Shown piece by piece: positions 1-12,082 of a stretch of DNA of 64,000 nucleotides. The notes under the pieces are model-generated. The model worked only from the letters and a program-made list of their open reading frames with translations, was not told the DNA's origin and did no database searches. Location of the stretch: positions 69,077 to 133,076 of the forward strand of contig JAENRP010000025.1 in NCBI GenBank assembly GCA_024741835.1, read 5' to 3'. The first letter of the stretch is position 1; each line of letters begins with the position of its first letter. The position numbers and the translations under genes were made by a program. This DNA comes from Diplocarpon mali (lineage: Eukaryota; Ascomycota; Leotiomycetes; Helotiales; Drepanopezizaceae).

Positions 1-824
1 GGCTCTTGTCGACACTCTGCCCCGCACCGAGACAAAGGCTTCTTTCGATGCGACGCCTTCGTTCGATACTCGGGGTAGCAGATGTACGATATGTGGAAGG
101 AGGACGGGCGCGAGCAGAGATACGCTATCGGAGGTAAGCTATCGGGAGTATCTTGTCGGAAATAAGCTGTCGGCAAGGAAGTGATCGGAAGCGTGAAAAG
201 TAATTTTCTTCTCGGGAGGCGGGGGGGGGCGGAATCTGTATCTGTACTTGCAGTTTTCAGTTATCGAAATCGGATGCTTCCGAGGCTTGGTCACGGAACG
301 CTAGCCCTGGAGAGCAAGAGTAGGTGTAAGCGAGGGGATAGTCAAGAAGATAGTCGTCTGGGTGACGGAAGACCTGATTTCCAGGATATTCACAAGCCCA
401 TAGTTACTTAGTACAAGGTGGAAATAATCCACAATTCTAGACCGTGCACTCTAGATACTTGGCAAGGCTGCTTTTATTCTTTTCTCTAGTATTTTATATA
501 CAATCTATAGTAAAAGTGTTGATTTCTAGTATAAAAAGCGGCGAGTTAATATTATTATATTATTGGTAGTACCCCTTGATCAAGGCCCCTGTTAGTAGAA
601 ACCTCTAGAATGGTGCACAGACTATGAATGTGGAATATTTTCAACATGTACTAAGTACATTAATAGGTTCGTACGTATGCCAAGTTTGAAGCCTCTCATG
701 AACGCTGATAGAGATATCTGCCAGCAAAGTCTCAGGGTCGAACATAGCGTTCCTATACACACCGAACCGCTGTCCCTTCCCCCCCCCCCCGCACCACCGT
801 CAGACTATGGCTCACATCCACCGC
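1..824. other. Left-edge non-coding stretch
   Basis: No coding region could be supported here. Bases 430-660 are AT-rich with many TA dinucleotides and may be a short RIP-affected relic. Bases 779-790 contain a C homopolymer just downstream, in the gene's direction, of the minus-strand oxidoreductase stop codon, so part of this stretch is probably that gene's 3' untranslated region. Confidence 0.5.
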
Positions 825-3140
825 CTAGTTGATGGTGCTATTCTGCAATCCCAGCCAGGTCCCCGGCGCCGGGTAGGTTCTCAGATCCCGCTCCTGCTGC
901 CCGAACAGAAAGCTGATGTCGCGGGTGAAGTTAGCCGGCACGCTCCTGTCCAAGGGGGGAGGGATCTCCGAGGTCTGGGTGTACGGGTCGACGATACACG
1001 CGCGGCCGTCGCGGGCGATCATGTGGTCGGCGTTGATTCCCGGCGACACCCAGAAAATCATCTTGGGGTCGATGGACTTCTTGAGGGCAGAGAGACGCGG
1101 GTAGTTGTCCCCCCAGAACTGGCTCGTCCAGTCCTTGGAGGTGTGGCTTCCCTGTTGTGGCAGGATCAGCTCGGGGGCTTCTGCTTCTGGGTACGAAGAG
1201 ACACGAACCTCGTTGATGTATGCACCCATGTCTGGCGCGAGCTCGCGCAAACTATCCATGCTCGTTCCCGCTGCCTCATCCTTCATCCCGACGACGAGGC
1301 TTCGGGGAGAAAGTCAGCAGCGTTCGATTGTATCGGCAAGAGAGTGGGTGCAGAGGGAGCGCTCGAGAGTTCCGGCGAGTCTCCGGGAGGAAGCTCTCGA
1401 ACCTGGAGGGGAGTAGCGGGGCATGTGTACGTACGCAGACGCTCTTCTCCATCCTGGGTTGGCAGCAACCTCAACACCGCTGCCGACTTTGTAGCCAGGG
1501 GTGACCACCTGCACACCATAGTCACCTCTCGTAGTCCGGAACGCCGAGGTGAGGTCCGGGCTTTGGAGATGCTCGGGGGCGAGCAGCGTGCTATCGAACC
1601 CGATGATTCCGCGGCCATATGGCTCGTTGGCGGTGACGACTGGCATGGGGCCGTAGGTGGAGCTGAAGTACTCCGTGTAGCTCTGATAGTGGAATGCCTT
1701 GGTCTGGAACGGCGTCATATCCTCGAACGAGGACATCTCGCTCAGGATCGGGCCCCAGAATCGATTAGCGATCTCGAGGCCAGATGCACATCCGGGGTGG
1801 ATGACAAAAGAGCGCATGCTCGTTGGATTGACGTAGAAGCTGCCGCTGATACCCTTTTTCTGCATTTCCGGGACCTCGCTCATGAGGTAAGCCATGGCCT
1901 TGCTCATGGGGTGCTCGCCAGTCTCGAAATTCGAGGCATTGGCGCCTGTTCGAGTCGAGTTGACGTAGAAGGCCATAGTCGTGATAGGAACGTCGGGGTA
2001 GACTTTCCATGTTGCTTCCACGACGACGCCGAAGGTGCCACCGCCGCCACCACGGATGGCCCAGAACAGGTCGGGGTTGGAGACTTCGTTGGCGATTCGG
2101 AGTTCTCCATCCGGGGTGACGATCTTGGCTTCGAGCCACTGGATGTTGTTAGCATATTCCTCCTCCCCCTATATTCCAGGTGTCAAGCCGGGCTGGAGAC
2201 GCCGAAGACCCTTCGCGGTCCAGCTTGACCACCCCGTGGTTGGGAAGTCTGGCGTGACAAACTCACCTGGTCGCTACCAATGCCATACTGAGCAGTCAGG
2301 GGTCCGTAGCCCCCATTCTGTCCCCAACCGCCGGCGACCGCAACGTTGTCTACCATGCACCGTCAGCACTGGGTTTACGATCAAAGATCGGCGAGAAAGC
2401 GAGAGGCAAAAGGGGGCAAAGCTAGACTCACGAACGAAAGGCGTCACGCTGAAAAGGCCCGACGGCGCAATGATCTGGTTCAAGGGAAATCCTGCGACGG
2501 CCGGCCCAAAGGTCACCGCCGCCTGCACACCCTCCTGTGGCACGATGATGTTCGTCTCCGTGCTGTTCGCCCACGGGACCCCGTCGGTTGTGGCAGTGAA
2601 AGACTCGGCCAGCCGGACGTTCCTCAGGAGGGACAGGTCAATCAGCAGACCTGATGCCGCATCGTTGCGGCCGACTTGATCGTGGCCAGTGGTGATGACT
2701 GCGATGCGGATGTTGTGCTGCGAGGCAAACCGGACGGCATTTTGCACGTCTTGGGCGCTGCGGGCGCGGATGCGGTAGTCGGAAACGCCTCCGGCGGTGA
2801 CTTTATCGGTGCCCTTCACGCTGTTGGGGACCACGCCGGGAATTGCAGCAGCCCAGACCTCGGGCGCCGGCCACTTGGGTAGAAGTCAGCCACGTCGGAC
2901 ATTTCCTCGGATCAGAGAGAGGGCATGGCAATTGTGGTGCTTTGGCAACACCAACAACGCCGCTCCACGAGCCGACAGCCTCCTGCGAGCCAGAGAAGCG
3001 GCCAGCGGGAAACCCACATCTGCATCGGTGCTCAGTTTTCGGCATCCAGCTGGTGCGATGCCCTGCTGCTCATATGTCTGTGGTGCCGCGGCGACCAAGA
3101 TGGACGAAATCACGAGCGGGAGGAGGGTGTGCGACTTCAT
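825..3140 (-). CDS. Secreted FAD-linked oxidoreductase, BBE-like (VAO/PCMH fold)
   Basis: Five exons are inferred on the minus strand: 3140-3018, 2873-2432, 2349-2267, 2168-1435 and 1299-825. All junctions are GT-AG with CTGAC-like branch points. They join in frame to 618 aa, a normal length for fungal members. Residues 1-20 form a signal peptide. The PCMH FAD domain follows. It contains TGHD (His about 105), which in this family usually carries the 8-alpha-histidyl FAD bond, then GGWGQNGGYG and a glycine-rich RGGGGGTFGV loop. The C-terminal NYPRLSALKKSIDP stretch is the BBE domain. The second (cysteinyl) flavin-linking Cys of bicovalent members is not seen, so attachment is probably monocovalent. 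Such enzymes oxidise alcohols, amines or ring systems using O2, often in secondary metabolism; the substrate is unknown. The 1434-1300 intron is inferred because the frame otherwise meets a stop at 1314. The acceptor near 2169 is the least certain boundary. Confidence 0.88.
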
Positions 3141-3232
3141 CCTGGCGGAAGAAGTATGCTGGGCCAGAGAGTGGAAGTGCCGGTGTAGAGGTGCTTGATT
3201 TCCAAAGGCCGACCTGGCTGCACTGGAAATCT

Positions 3233-3240
3233 CTTATATA
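3233..3240 (-). promoter_or_regulatory. TATA box of the FAD oxidoreductase gene
   Basis: On the minus strand the sequence reads TATATAAG, about 93 bases upstream of the start codon at 3140. This is a usual TATA position for a fungal gene with a short leader. No transcript start was determined. Confidence 0.5.
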
Positions 3241-3502
3241 TCAAGTCCGGAGCAGGTTTCTGGTGCCCAGTCGGCTTGGGACGTGGGGAGACATGGGGAG
3301 GGACAAGAGACCAGGCAGAGACCTGGACGTTGACAAGGAGTCGTTCTGGTGCCAGTAGCAAAGGGTACCGGTATCAGCCAAAGCAGTGGATCCAGGAACG
3401 GACACAGGCCGAGCTTTGCCCAGCTTCATGATTTCTCATTCATAAAGCGGGGTTGGAGAGGAGGGATGTAACAATCCTTCTGGCATGGGGTCCGCGAAAC
3501 AA

Positions 3503-3630
3503 GGCTTTCTGGCTTTTTGGCTTTTTGGCTTTCTGGCTTTCTGGCTTTCTGGCTTTCTGGCTTGCTGGCTTGCTGGCTTGCTGGCTTGCTGGCTTGCTGG
3601 CTTGCTGGCTTGCTGGCTTGCTGGCTTCCT
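3503..3630. repeat. 8-bp tandem array (GGCTTNCT), 16 units
   Basis: Exactly 128 bases form 16 consecutive 8-bp units. There are seven GGCTTTCT/GGCTTTTT units, then eight perfect GGCTTGCT units, then one GGCTTCCT. Because 8 is not a multiple of 3, every frame reads as an artificial repeat; these open frames are not genes. The array lies about 360 bases upstream of the FAD oxidoreductase start codon and about 1 kb from the retroelement block. The block-wise change of the variable base suggests growth by slippage or unequal exchange. Confidence 0.95.
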
Positions 3631-4672
3631 GGCCATGGGAAAACCCTCCCCCCTTCCAAGCTTCGCAGGACCCCATTGCGCCCTCGCCTCGCCGATCGCC
3701 GTTACTTACAGATGGCAGCGGCGGGGTCTTCCCGTCGGGCTTGATCTCATTCGGGGACGATGGATCCAGAAAACCCCAAGTCTCCCCTTGACTCGGATAC
3801 TTGCGAGGTAGTGACCTGAGAGACGGACACCAGACGCCGGCCTGCTACAACGGGGTCTAGGGCGCGATCCGCCGCTCTCGAAATATATCTGCGAGGCGTA
3901 GACAGATGCAGAATGACCTGCTTGCATCGATGCTCCAGGTCTGACGCGTTTTGGTAGGATTCGAGAGCGGTCGTTATACTTTCGCTTGCTCTGCCACATG
4001 TGGTAGTTCGACGTCACACTTATCGATGGATTTCGCCCTGATCCTGAGCCACCGCCCTCGTCGCAAAGAACGACCGGCTCTTCTCCGCACGTGCTGCAAG
4101 CGTGGCGATAAACTGCTGTGTCGACATCACCTGATCATATTGGCACGTGGTAGGTGTGCTCGGGGGACTTTCAGCCTGGGAACCTGCAGGTTCCGGGTTG
4201 AGTTTCGTTGTTCGGCAGGAGTTGGTGTTTTGAGATCCCGCGCCTGCGCAAGGGCTTGCAGAGGGGTCCGGATGCTTTGAGACTGTCCCTGGTCTCTATG
4301 TGGGTGGGGGGTCTATTGGCTATTTGAGAGAGGGGGATATTTTAAATCGTACGAATCGTTCACAGTAGGCCTTTTATCCCACGATACCACGCATCAGACA
4401 AATTCCTGGCGATTAATTCTTCGCAAGCCAAAACGTCTTCACACTAGCGTCACGATTAAGAAGGGGATCACGCGTTTGCAAGGGAGAGGTGCTCTCATAC
4501 ATGTCAGAATATCGAGGTGTGCGTGTGGTCTAGAGACTATAGAGTACGGAGATAATTACACCGCCAGTGGTAAGCCGGCTCGCATATCCCATTCGTCAGC
4601 AGAATAGGAGAGAGCAGCTGCACCGCTAATTGCCCATAATATCGTGTTGTTGTTTTTAGCCTGCGACAAAGT
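3631..4672. other. Non-coding stretch between tandem array and retroelement
   Basis: This stretch has normal base composition up to about 4300 and is then increasingly AT-rich. Open frames of about 100 codons exist but show no recognisable motif or supported start. No gene is called. It is the left genomic flank of the gypsy insertion. Confidence 0.45.
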
Positions 4673-4676
4673 GCCT

Positions 4677-4793
4677 TAATAAAAGTGGGAGTTTCAGTAG
4701 TGTATAGAAAGGGTGGTTGTATTACTATGGAGAGAAGCTCTAGGATAAGCCTGGAGTAGTACTAGTAGGTCACTTAACTACGCTAACTCAATA
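4677..4793 (-). repeat. Gypsy LTR, left copy (3' LTR in element orientation)
   Basis: This 117-bp copy aligns without gaps to 18472-18588. The differences noticed are transitions, with A or T in this copy where the right copy has G or C, for example in the segment at 4766-4793. That is the direction expected from RIP. It is preceded by the GCCT target duplication. Confidence 0.9.
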
Positions 4794-4849
4794 TATAAGA
4801 GGGGTAAAATTTTATGCCTCTAGTATATAGACGATATAATAGAAGCTAC

Positions 4850-7800
4850 TAATTAAGCCTATTCTTATAATAGTAGTAAGAGAGTAGTATAGGTAGTATG
4901 ATAGGTATATAATAGAAATAATAATATGGTTTCTTTAGACTATGCCTAGTTTGTATAAGCGCTTAGAATGCTTATCCTTTTCCTTATATCTTTAGGCAAT
5001 TTGTATATGCCTATTCTATAGCAGATGTTTTAGTATATAAGTAGGCTGTATTCCTTATTAGTGATTAAGTAACCTTCCTTGAGTTTGAATTGCTTTAAAT
5101 GATCTCTATGGAACTTTCTTAGTATTTTCGTCTTGCAGATTTGCCTAATAGTATACGATTTTCCGAACTGCCCTTTATACCTAGTGATTACGAATAGCCC
5201 TCTTTAAGCTGGTCTCAGTTTCCTCCTAGCTAACTTAGGGTTATAGAGTATAACTAGTTGCGCTAGGTAGAATTCTTTACGCTTTACGCCTTTATTATAT
5301 CTCTTTTTCCTTAGTTCCTTCTCCTTATCTGACTTAGCTATAGCATTCTGCCTAGTTCTTATAGTTCTAGCTATATAGTAGAGTACTAGGTTTTCCTATT
5401 CCTCCCCTTCTGGAATGCAGTTATAAGATATGTCTTAGTTAGTGGCTATAGCTATTAGCGCTTGGTGATATCCTATAGGGTATTATCTCTTAAGGCTCTT
5501 AGTAGGTTGGTAGCTATAGTAGATCTCTATTAATAAGTACTTTAAATGGTTGATCACCTTATAGTTCAGCTGTTAGATGCTTGAGTTCACTTGTTTATAG
5601 TATATATTAGGTTCTCCTATCTTCTCTAGTACTCTTTATATAATATCGTTCGCCTTTTTAACTATCCTAGTAGCATATTTTACTATAGATAGTAAGCTGA
5701 TCTATAGCATGCTATAGCTTTTTGCAAATGCTTATGTTTTTATACTAAAATGCGGTCCGGGATTAGCGTAGAATCTGATAAGTACCTCTTCTCAGTTGAA
5801 TAGGTCTTTTAAGCATCTGACCACCTCTATTGAGTTATTAGCTATATATAGGTATTCTTATATAAATCGAGAGAAGTAATCAATTATTATTAATATATAT
5901 TACTATAGTACCCCTTTATAGGATAGGAATAGTCTTACAAAGTCTATACTCTATATTTGCATTAGTTCCTCTACCTTAACTATCTAAAGAGTTTATAACT
6001 ATAGTGCGGTACTATATTCTATATATTTAAGATACCTAGCGATATAGTTAATGACATCTATTAGCATCCTAGGCCAAAAGTATATTTTTAGCTTCTGAAG
6101 TATAATAGTGATTGCAAAGTGATTAGTCTTATTATAAGCTCTATATAAGATGTCTGCTACCTTTGATTCGATTATATAAAGTAGTAGTTCGCTTCCCTTC
6201 TAGTACTATAGTTTTCCATCCTTTATTATAAATTTCGAGCATTTCTTAATAAAAGCTCTTTTTTATATATCTTTAGTACTGCGTTTGTTATATTAGGTTT
6301 TAAGGTATTTAAGGATATCCTTATACTAGTCGGAAAATCTGTATTTCTCTATAGTATCCTTAGTACTTATGGCCATATAGGTGACGTCAACTGAGTTAGC
6401 AGGCGAGTAAGTATTTAGTAGGGTTATAGTTGTAAAGAGTTTAATGCTAAGTATATATCGGGATTTAGCAGTCTCGATAAGTAAAGAGGTTAGGAAAGAT
6501 TTATCTTCTTCTTCTCTACTAGCTAAGTCTTCTAGATGTATTCTTATTAGTAACTTTAGTTTGCTATCGTCTAGTATACTTCCTTAGTTCTTTATTAGCA
6601 CTTTATAACTATCTTTCCTATCTTTCCATATCTATTTGGGTTCGTCTCCTTTACGGCTTAAGTGCCTATACTTTAATAGGTCCTTATCGCAATTCTTATT
6701 TAAAAAGATCGTTTTAAATAAGGCGTTTGCCACTTTATTTCTATCCCTTAGGATATATCTGATCTTAATATTTAGGCTCCTTAGCTCGCAAGCCTATCTA
6801 GTATAAATGCCTTCTAATTAAAAGTAATATAAGAAGAATATTATCGGTTTATAGTTGGTATAGATTATGCTTATCTTAGGCCCCTTTAGTATAAACTCGT
6901 ACTTCCTTACAAATTCTATAATAGCCAGTAGCTTGCGTTTATATACTCTATAGTTCTATTATACCTTTGAGAATATAAAGGAGTTATATAAGATCGGGAC
7001 TTGTACTTTGTTTTACTATTAGGTGATAAGGCATCTAGCGCCTTAATTGCTAGTATTACTATATATCTCATTAGGTAGGACGTAGTCCTATTTATATATA
7101 TTTATAGTATTAGTAGCCTTATCTTTTATTATTTAAAAGGATACTTATTCTATTTCTGCCTATTTCTAATCCACTTCTGCAGTTAGTTAGGTGAAGGGCC
7201 TGCTAATTATAAAGTAGTTTTTAATCTACCTTTAGGTAAAGCCTACTGCCCTTAGGAATGCGCGGACTTTTATTATATTAATAAGGATAGGCTATATTCG
7301 GATTTTTACAGACCTCTTAGGTTTTATTTATACTATCCTACCACTTTTATATATAATACTAAGTGCTAGTATCTTTGACACAAACAATTTCGCCTTCTTA
7401 AAGGAGAGCTTTAGTTATGATTAAAGTAACTTAGGTAGCAAATGTTACTTTAGGAAATTATAGGCTTCTTCGAATGTCTTAAACCCTATTATAATATCGT
7501 CTATATAGAAGCAGGCCCTTGGTAGCCCATTTGGTATTATTATTAAGAGTAATAAGGGTTTTAAATTATTATATCCTTCCATCTTAGCCCTTTAGGATTT
7601 TAGTATATAACTAAGTACTATATATATAAGTTCTATAAATGAGAATCCTAAGGTATAAGATCCCTATAGTATCCTTATAAGTTAAAGCTATCCTTTTCCA
7701 AGTATAGTAAAGGTAAATAGGTATTAGTGGGATAAGTAAATGCTTACTACCTAATAGCTATGCTTAAGATCCAGTTAGAAGAAGCATATATGTTTTAAGT

Positions 7801-9500
7801 TAAAGAGGTAATTATAGCATTTAAATACAAGAGCTAGGTAAGTTCCTAGGTTATCTTCCTTTATATTGCAGTAGTTAAATATAACTTTATACTCTTTAGT
7901 TTATTTTAAGTTGGGTTTGTCTATTAAGATGGCTTAGGCATTCTAGTCTGATAGTTTGCTATTCGCTACTATAGTTCTCTTAAAGAAACTATAGTTTAAC
8001 CCTTCCTTAATGGTTTTATTAAGCTAGTATTTCTTTTAAGGTGGCTATCTTTTCTACTATTTGATATTTTAAGGTTTAGTACTGGCCTTAAGTCTCACTT
8101 TATACTAGTATAGGTCGGTAGGAGGGATATCCTTAAGGTCTGTTGCTCCTATTTTTCTATAAGTGTATAGTAGTCTCTTAACCTTACTATCTACTTCCTT
8201 ATTTAGGATAAGATCTTTTAGTATAATCTAAGATTCCTAAAACCATTCTTTGATAACTTAGTCTAGTGCTATAGATATTGGCAACCTCTTTACTCTCCTA
8301 TCTATTAGGAATGCGCGAACTTTAAAGCTCTTATATCTAACCTTAGTTGATCCCTTAGCTCTTATATAGTATAATAGGTTGTTTTTCTTATTGTCCCTGA
8401 TCCTTAGAGCATTTCCTTAAGGTATAAGGATAGTGTTATCGTCTTTATATACCCCTTTTGCTTTTATTATACTCCTTATGCTTTCTAATATATTATAGGG
8501 TTTTCCTTAAATATATTCCGATAATCTATTTAAATCCTTTAAAGTAGTTAGGTGATTTTAGTAAGATATTAGCTATATTACTTAATAGGTTTATAGTTTT
8601 TAATAGTTTGCAATTTCATTTATTAATAATAGTATATATTTATCTGAGTTAGAGGATATATTGGACTTATCCTACGAGTTATCGATTGTTAGGAATTCTA
8701 TAGTATAATAATGATTTCTTCCCTTATTGAATAGTAGGTTGCTATATGCGTTTCTTTCGGCAGTATTCTATTGCCGCAGCCCTTTTATAACTTGCTAAGG
8801 TCGTCTTAGGATTATTAGTTTTCTATCTCCTCGCTTAAAGTGCTTTTATTATCCGAATCCTTAGAGTTATATTTGTTATTTAAATTGTTAAAGGTATTAT
8901 TATCTTTAGGTTTTAACATTTTCAAGATTATAAAAGGGATATTATTTCCTATTAGCCTATTGGATAAGTGCGCCGGATATAGGATTAGCTAGTATTATTC
9001 TAATAGTATAAAGATTAGGCCTTATAAGGTAGTTACTTTCTCCCCTTTTAAGGTGTCTTCGATCTTAATAGTGCTCTTCCGGATATTGATCTTAGCGTCT
9101 ACTGCTTCTAACTATAGTAACCCTAGTAGTAGGCTCAGTTCTCCTCAGTTAGCATTTGTTTCTTTTTTAATAAAGGTATATATCTTTCTTATAATTCCTT
9201 AGATGGTAATAGTAAAAATGGTATATTATTACAGATCTGTCTTATTCTTATTAGCTATATTTATTAATAATCCGCTCTATCCTTCCTTATTTAGGGTATA
9301 AATAGGGTATTTTATATATTTGGCTAAGGGCTCTAATAGCAGGATGATATCAGATCCCTAGTTAGCCTTTGACACTCCTTAAGGCATTTCTACCTTGACT
9401 AGTTTATTATTTTAGTATGCTTTAAATACTGCCTTTACTATAAAAGCCTTATTATTAAGGTATATAAGTGGAATAAGTCTCTTTAGCTTACTAGCCTTAA
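4850..9500 (-). pseudogene. Gypsy pol relic (protease, RT, RNase H, integrase)
   Basis: Translation of the minus strand through many stops gives recognisable fragments. An integrase core lies near 5780-5960 (YILIIIDYFSRF and a following GPHF). A reverse transcriptase palm lies near 7480-7512 (FYIDDIIIG), followed leftwards by the connection region. Protease-like sequence may lie near 9.0-9.4 kb. The stops are the TAA and TAG codons expected when CAA, CAG and TGG codons suffer C-to-T or G-to-A change. The order along the minus strand is that of Ty3/gypsy (integrase after RT). No frame is open for more than a short distance, so it is dead. Confidence 0.82.
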
Positions 9501-10099
9501 TGGATTTTATCCCTTTCTTATATTCCTTTTAGAATCTGACCGTTTTAGTTGCCGCTAGGTTAGAATCTACTATAGCTCTCTTATCCTGGTTATTCCTTTA
9601 AGCTTTGCTAAGGATTATTATTAGTTAGGAAGGCTTTAAAGGGGTTTCCTTATCTTTCCCTTTTATATTTATAAGCTTCTTTTTAAGGATTCTCATTAGC
9701 ATTCTTAATTCCCTTAGTTAGGTTCAGGCTTTTAGTAATATTTATAATAGGTCTAGTAAGTTTATTTTAATAATTATCTTTTTTACTAACAATCGGTAAT
9801 TAATAGGGCCTATCCCTTGCCTGCCTATTATTTCTTTCAGTTTTCTTACTCCTTTTTTTATATCTTTATTTACAATAGGGTTCTTTTTAGTCGTTGATCT
9901 ATAAGTTAAGATGGTTGCTATCTTATCTTTTGATTTAAAGCTGCCTTCTACTTATTATCTCTTCTTTATAAGGGCTAAGAGGATATCTATAGCCATCCTA
10001 TTGCCATTTAGGCAGTACTCTAATATTTCCCCTACTATTAGACTATTACTACTCGCTTATAATAGTATAGATGGTATATTTATCCTTAAGCTTAAGCTT

Positions 10100-11882
10100 T
10101 TAGTAAACTCGCTAAGAGATATAGTTCTTTTATTAGATAGGGTATATCCTTTATAAGAAGATACTAGTACTTCATTTGCATTAGATGCAACTAATGCTAA
10201 GGTAGGTTCTATATAGGTGCTATCTATAATAAAGGTATAGTAGGTTTATACTTCTCTGCCGAATACGATCTGTCTTAGATAGTTCTTTTCTTATATTATA
10301 AGGGGCTTATTCCTATAACCTATATTAAGATGTTTAGCAATTCCGCACTTAATATAGAGTTTCCCTCCTTTTCCGAACTTCTCGGATCCGTTTATAAATT
10401 TATTAGTAGATTAGGAAGCGGGTGGTAGTAACCTTAAATTCCTATAGTTATTATTATTATTTTTAAATCTATTTGCAATTGGTTTCGGAGGTTAAATGCC
10501 TTAATTCGCATTAATATTATTATAGTTGTTTTTATTTCTATTCCTATTTCTATAGTTATTATAGTTGTTATTTGAAGAGTTATTCTTTAAGGTAACGGTT
10601 AGGTTATTCTAATTCGATATAGTAACGACTGTTCGGTCTGGTAGGGTTAATTGCCTATTCCTATTTCTTGCGGCAGAGATAGCGGTCTAGAATGCAATTG
10701 TATATACTTTTAGGTTATAAGCTACTTGCAATATAATTGCTACTAGTTATCTAATGCTTTTAAATATAAAACGTTCGAGTTCCTTTAGTTGGTATTAGTA
10801 TACTATCTCCTCCTCTATTTGTCTTTTAAGCATTAGGGATCTTTAGGAGGCTACTACTATCTTATATGATTTTTATAATGCTCTATATATTAGTGCATCT
10901 TTTTTAAAGGCGGCTTTTCTTAGTTCGAGAGATTTTATGCCTTTTATAAACGTACTTACGACTATTATAAGTATAGTTGCCTTTAGGCTGCTAAGCGGTA
11001 ATATGCCTAATTCCCTTGGTCGGTCCTTACTATATATATATCTTAGGATATATATAGTTCTTTAATAATATATAGCAAGTGGCTTATCTTCTCCTTACTT
11101 TAGTTTTTCAATTTCAATTTAAATGTCTATCTTAGTTATATCTAGGACTAATGCAGGGAATTCTTCTATTAGCCAGACCTTTATAGCTTCTATATTTAAG
11201 TTAGTACTAAGTTCTTTTAACCTATTATCTATGATTTTCCGCACGCAAAGGGTAGAGTCCATTCGTCTTATAGGCTCTTGATCTATAAGCATTTCTATCG
11301 CTTTTAAGAATATATATAGTAAAGGCTTTGTCTTATACCCTACTATTTTAAAGTTGTAGATAAGCTAGGTAAGTTATCTAAAGGCTAGGATTGAGCTATT
11401 GTAAAGGCCGCATTTATAGTCGGGAAGGGCATGGTCTATAGGCCCTATTATCTTAATTATCTTTAGTTAGTTTGTGGATTATACTACTATTCTCTTTAAC
11501 TCTTATTTAAGTAGTTCTATATTTAGCACTATAATATCTTAAGATAATAATCTTCTTAGTAAAAGCCGTCTACTTAATAATAGTTCCTCTGCTAATAAAT
11601 TAAGGTTCCTAATGGCCTGCTTAAAGGAGGTGTCTTCTTTTAGGCTGCTTCCTAAGTCGGACTCGGAGCGGGTTTATACTTTCTCTAGAGTTCGCAAGAC
11701 AGCTTCTATTTAAACGCATAGTCATAGGACTAATAGGGGTTTCCTCTTTTAAGTGTATATTAGCCGCAACTGCTACTTAGTAGCTAGTTCCCGGACTATA
11801 GGTGTTCTAGTTGAAATCGTATTATAAGGTATATATTCGATATAGTCGAGGTATTTGGCAATATAGGCGGAGCGTAATTATA
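10100..11882 (-). pseudogene. Gypsy gag relic with decayed zinc knuckle
   Basis: The minus strand upstream of pol carries an Asn-rich stretch and, at about 10318-10375, a zinc-knuckle-like segment. Its central Cys and His are kept, while the first and last Cys positions read as Tyr, the TGT-to-TAT change RIP would make. This places gag at the right end of the main internal block, in keeping with minus-strand orientation. The region ends where the copia element was inserted; the remaining 5' part is at 18252-18471. Confidence 0.7.
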
Positions 11883-11887
11883 GTCTT

Positions 11888-12082
11888 TGTTAAAATAGGT
11901 GATACAGCCATCACTCTGATGTATTATCATATGACCCTACTGCTTAGTTAGTAGGATATTAATACGTATATAGTTATAAAGAAGAAAGGGGTAACCTTCC
12001 TTCCTTAACTCTTACTAATATATCGACCATCGACCTTTAAAAGCCTCCTTTACCTACTGCGCCGACTCACTTAAGCTTAATA
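11888..12082 (+). repeat. Copia 5' LTR
   Basis: This 195-bp copy is the same length as the right copy. It retains more C and G than the right copy (for example near 11900-11925 against 18064-18089), so it suffered less RIP. The initial TGTT is intact. Confidence 0.92.

Noticed and set aside
807..2228. 473-codon open frame on the plus strand
   Set aside because: It lies antisense to the FAD oxidoreductase, whose domains are clear on the minus strand. It has no recognisable domain and is a GC-driven shadow.
3426..3811. Several open frames with repeated FWLAGLLACW or KPASQQAS-type sequence
   Set aside because: They are translations of the 8-bp tandem array in different frames and strands, not proteins.
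9911..10156. 81-codon open frame in the gypsy relic
   Set aside because: It is on the plus strand, opposite to the gypsy coding direction, and is an accident of RIP-altered composition.
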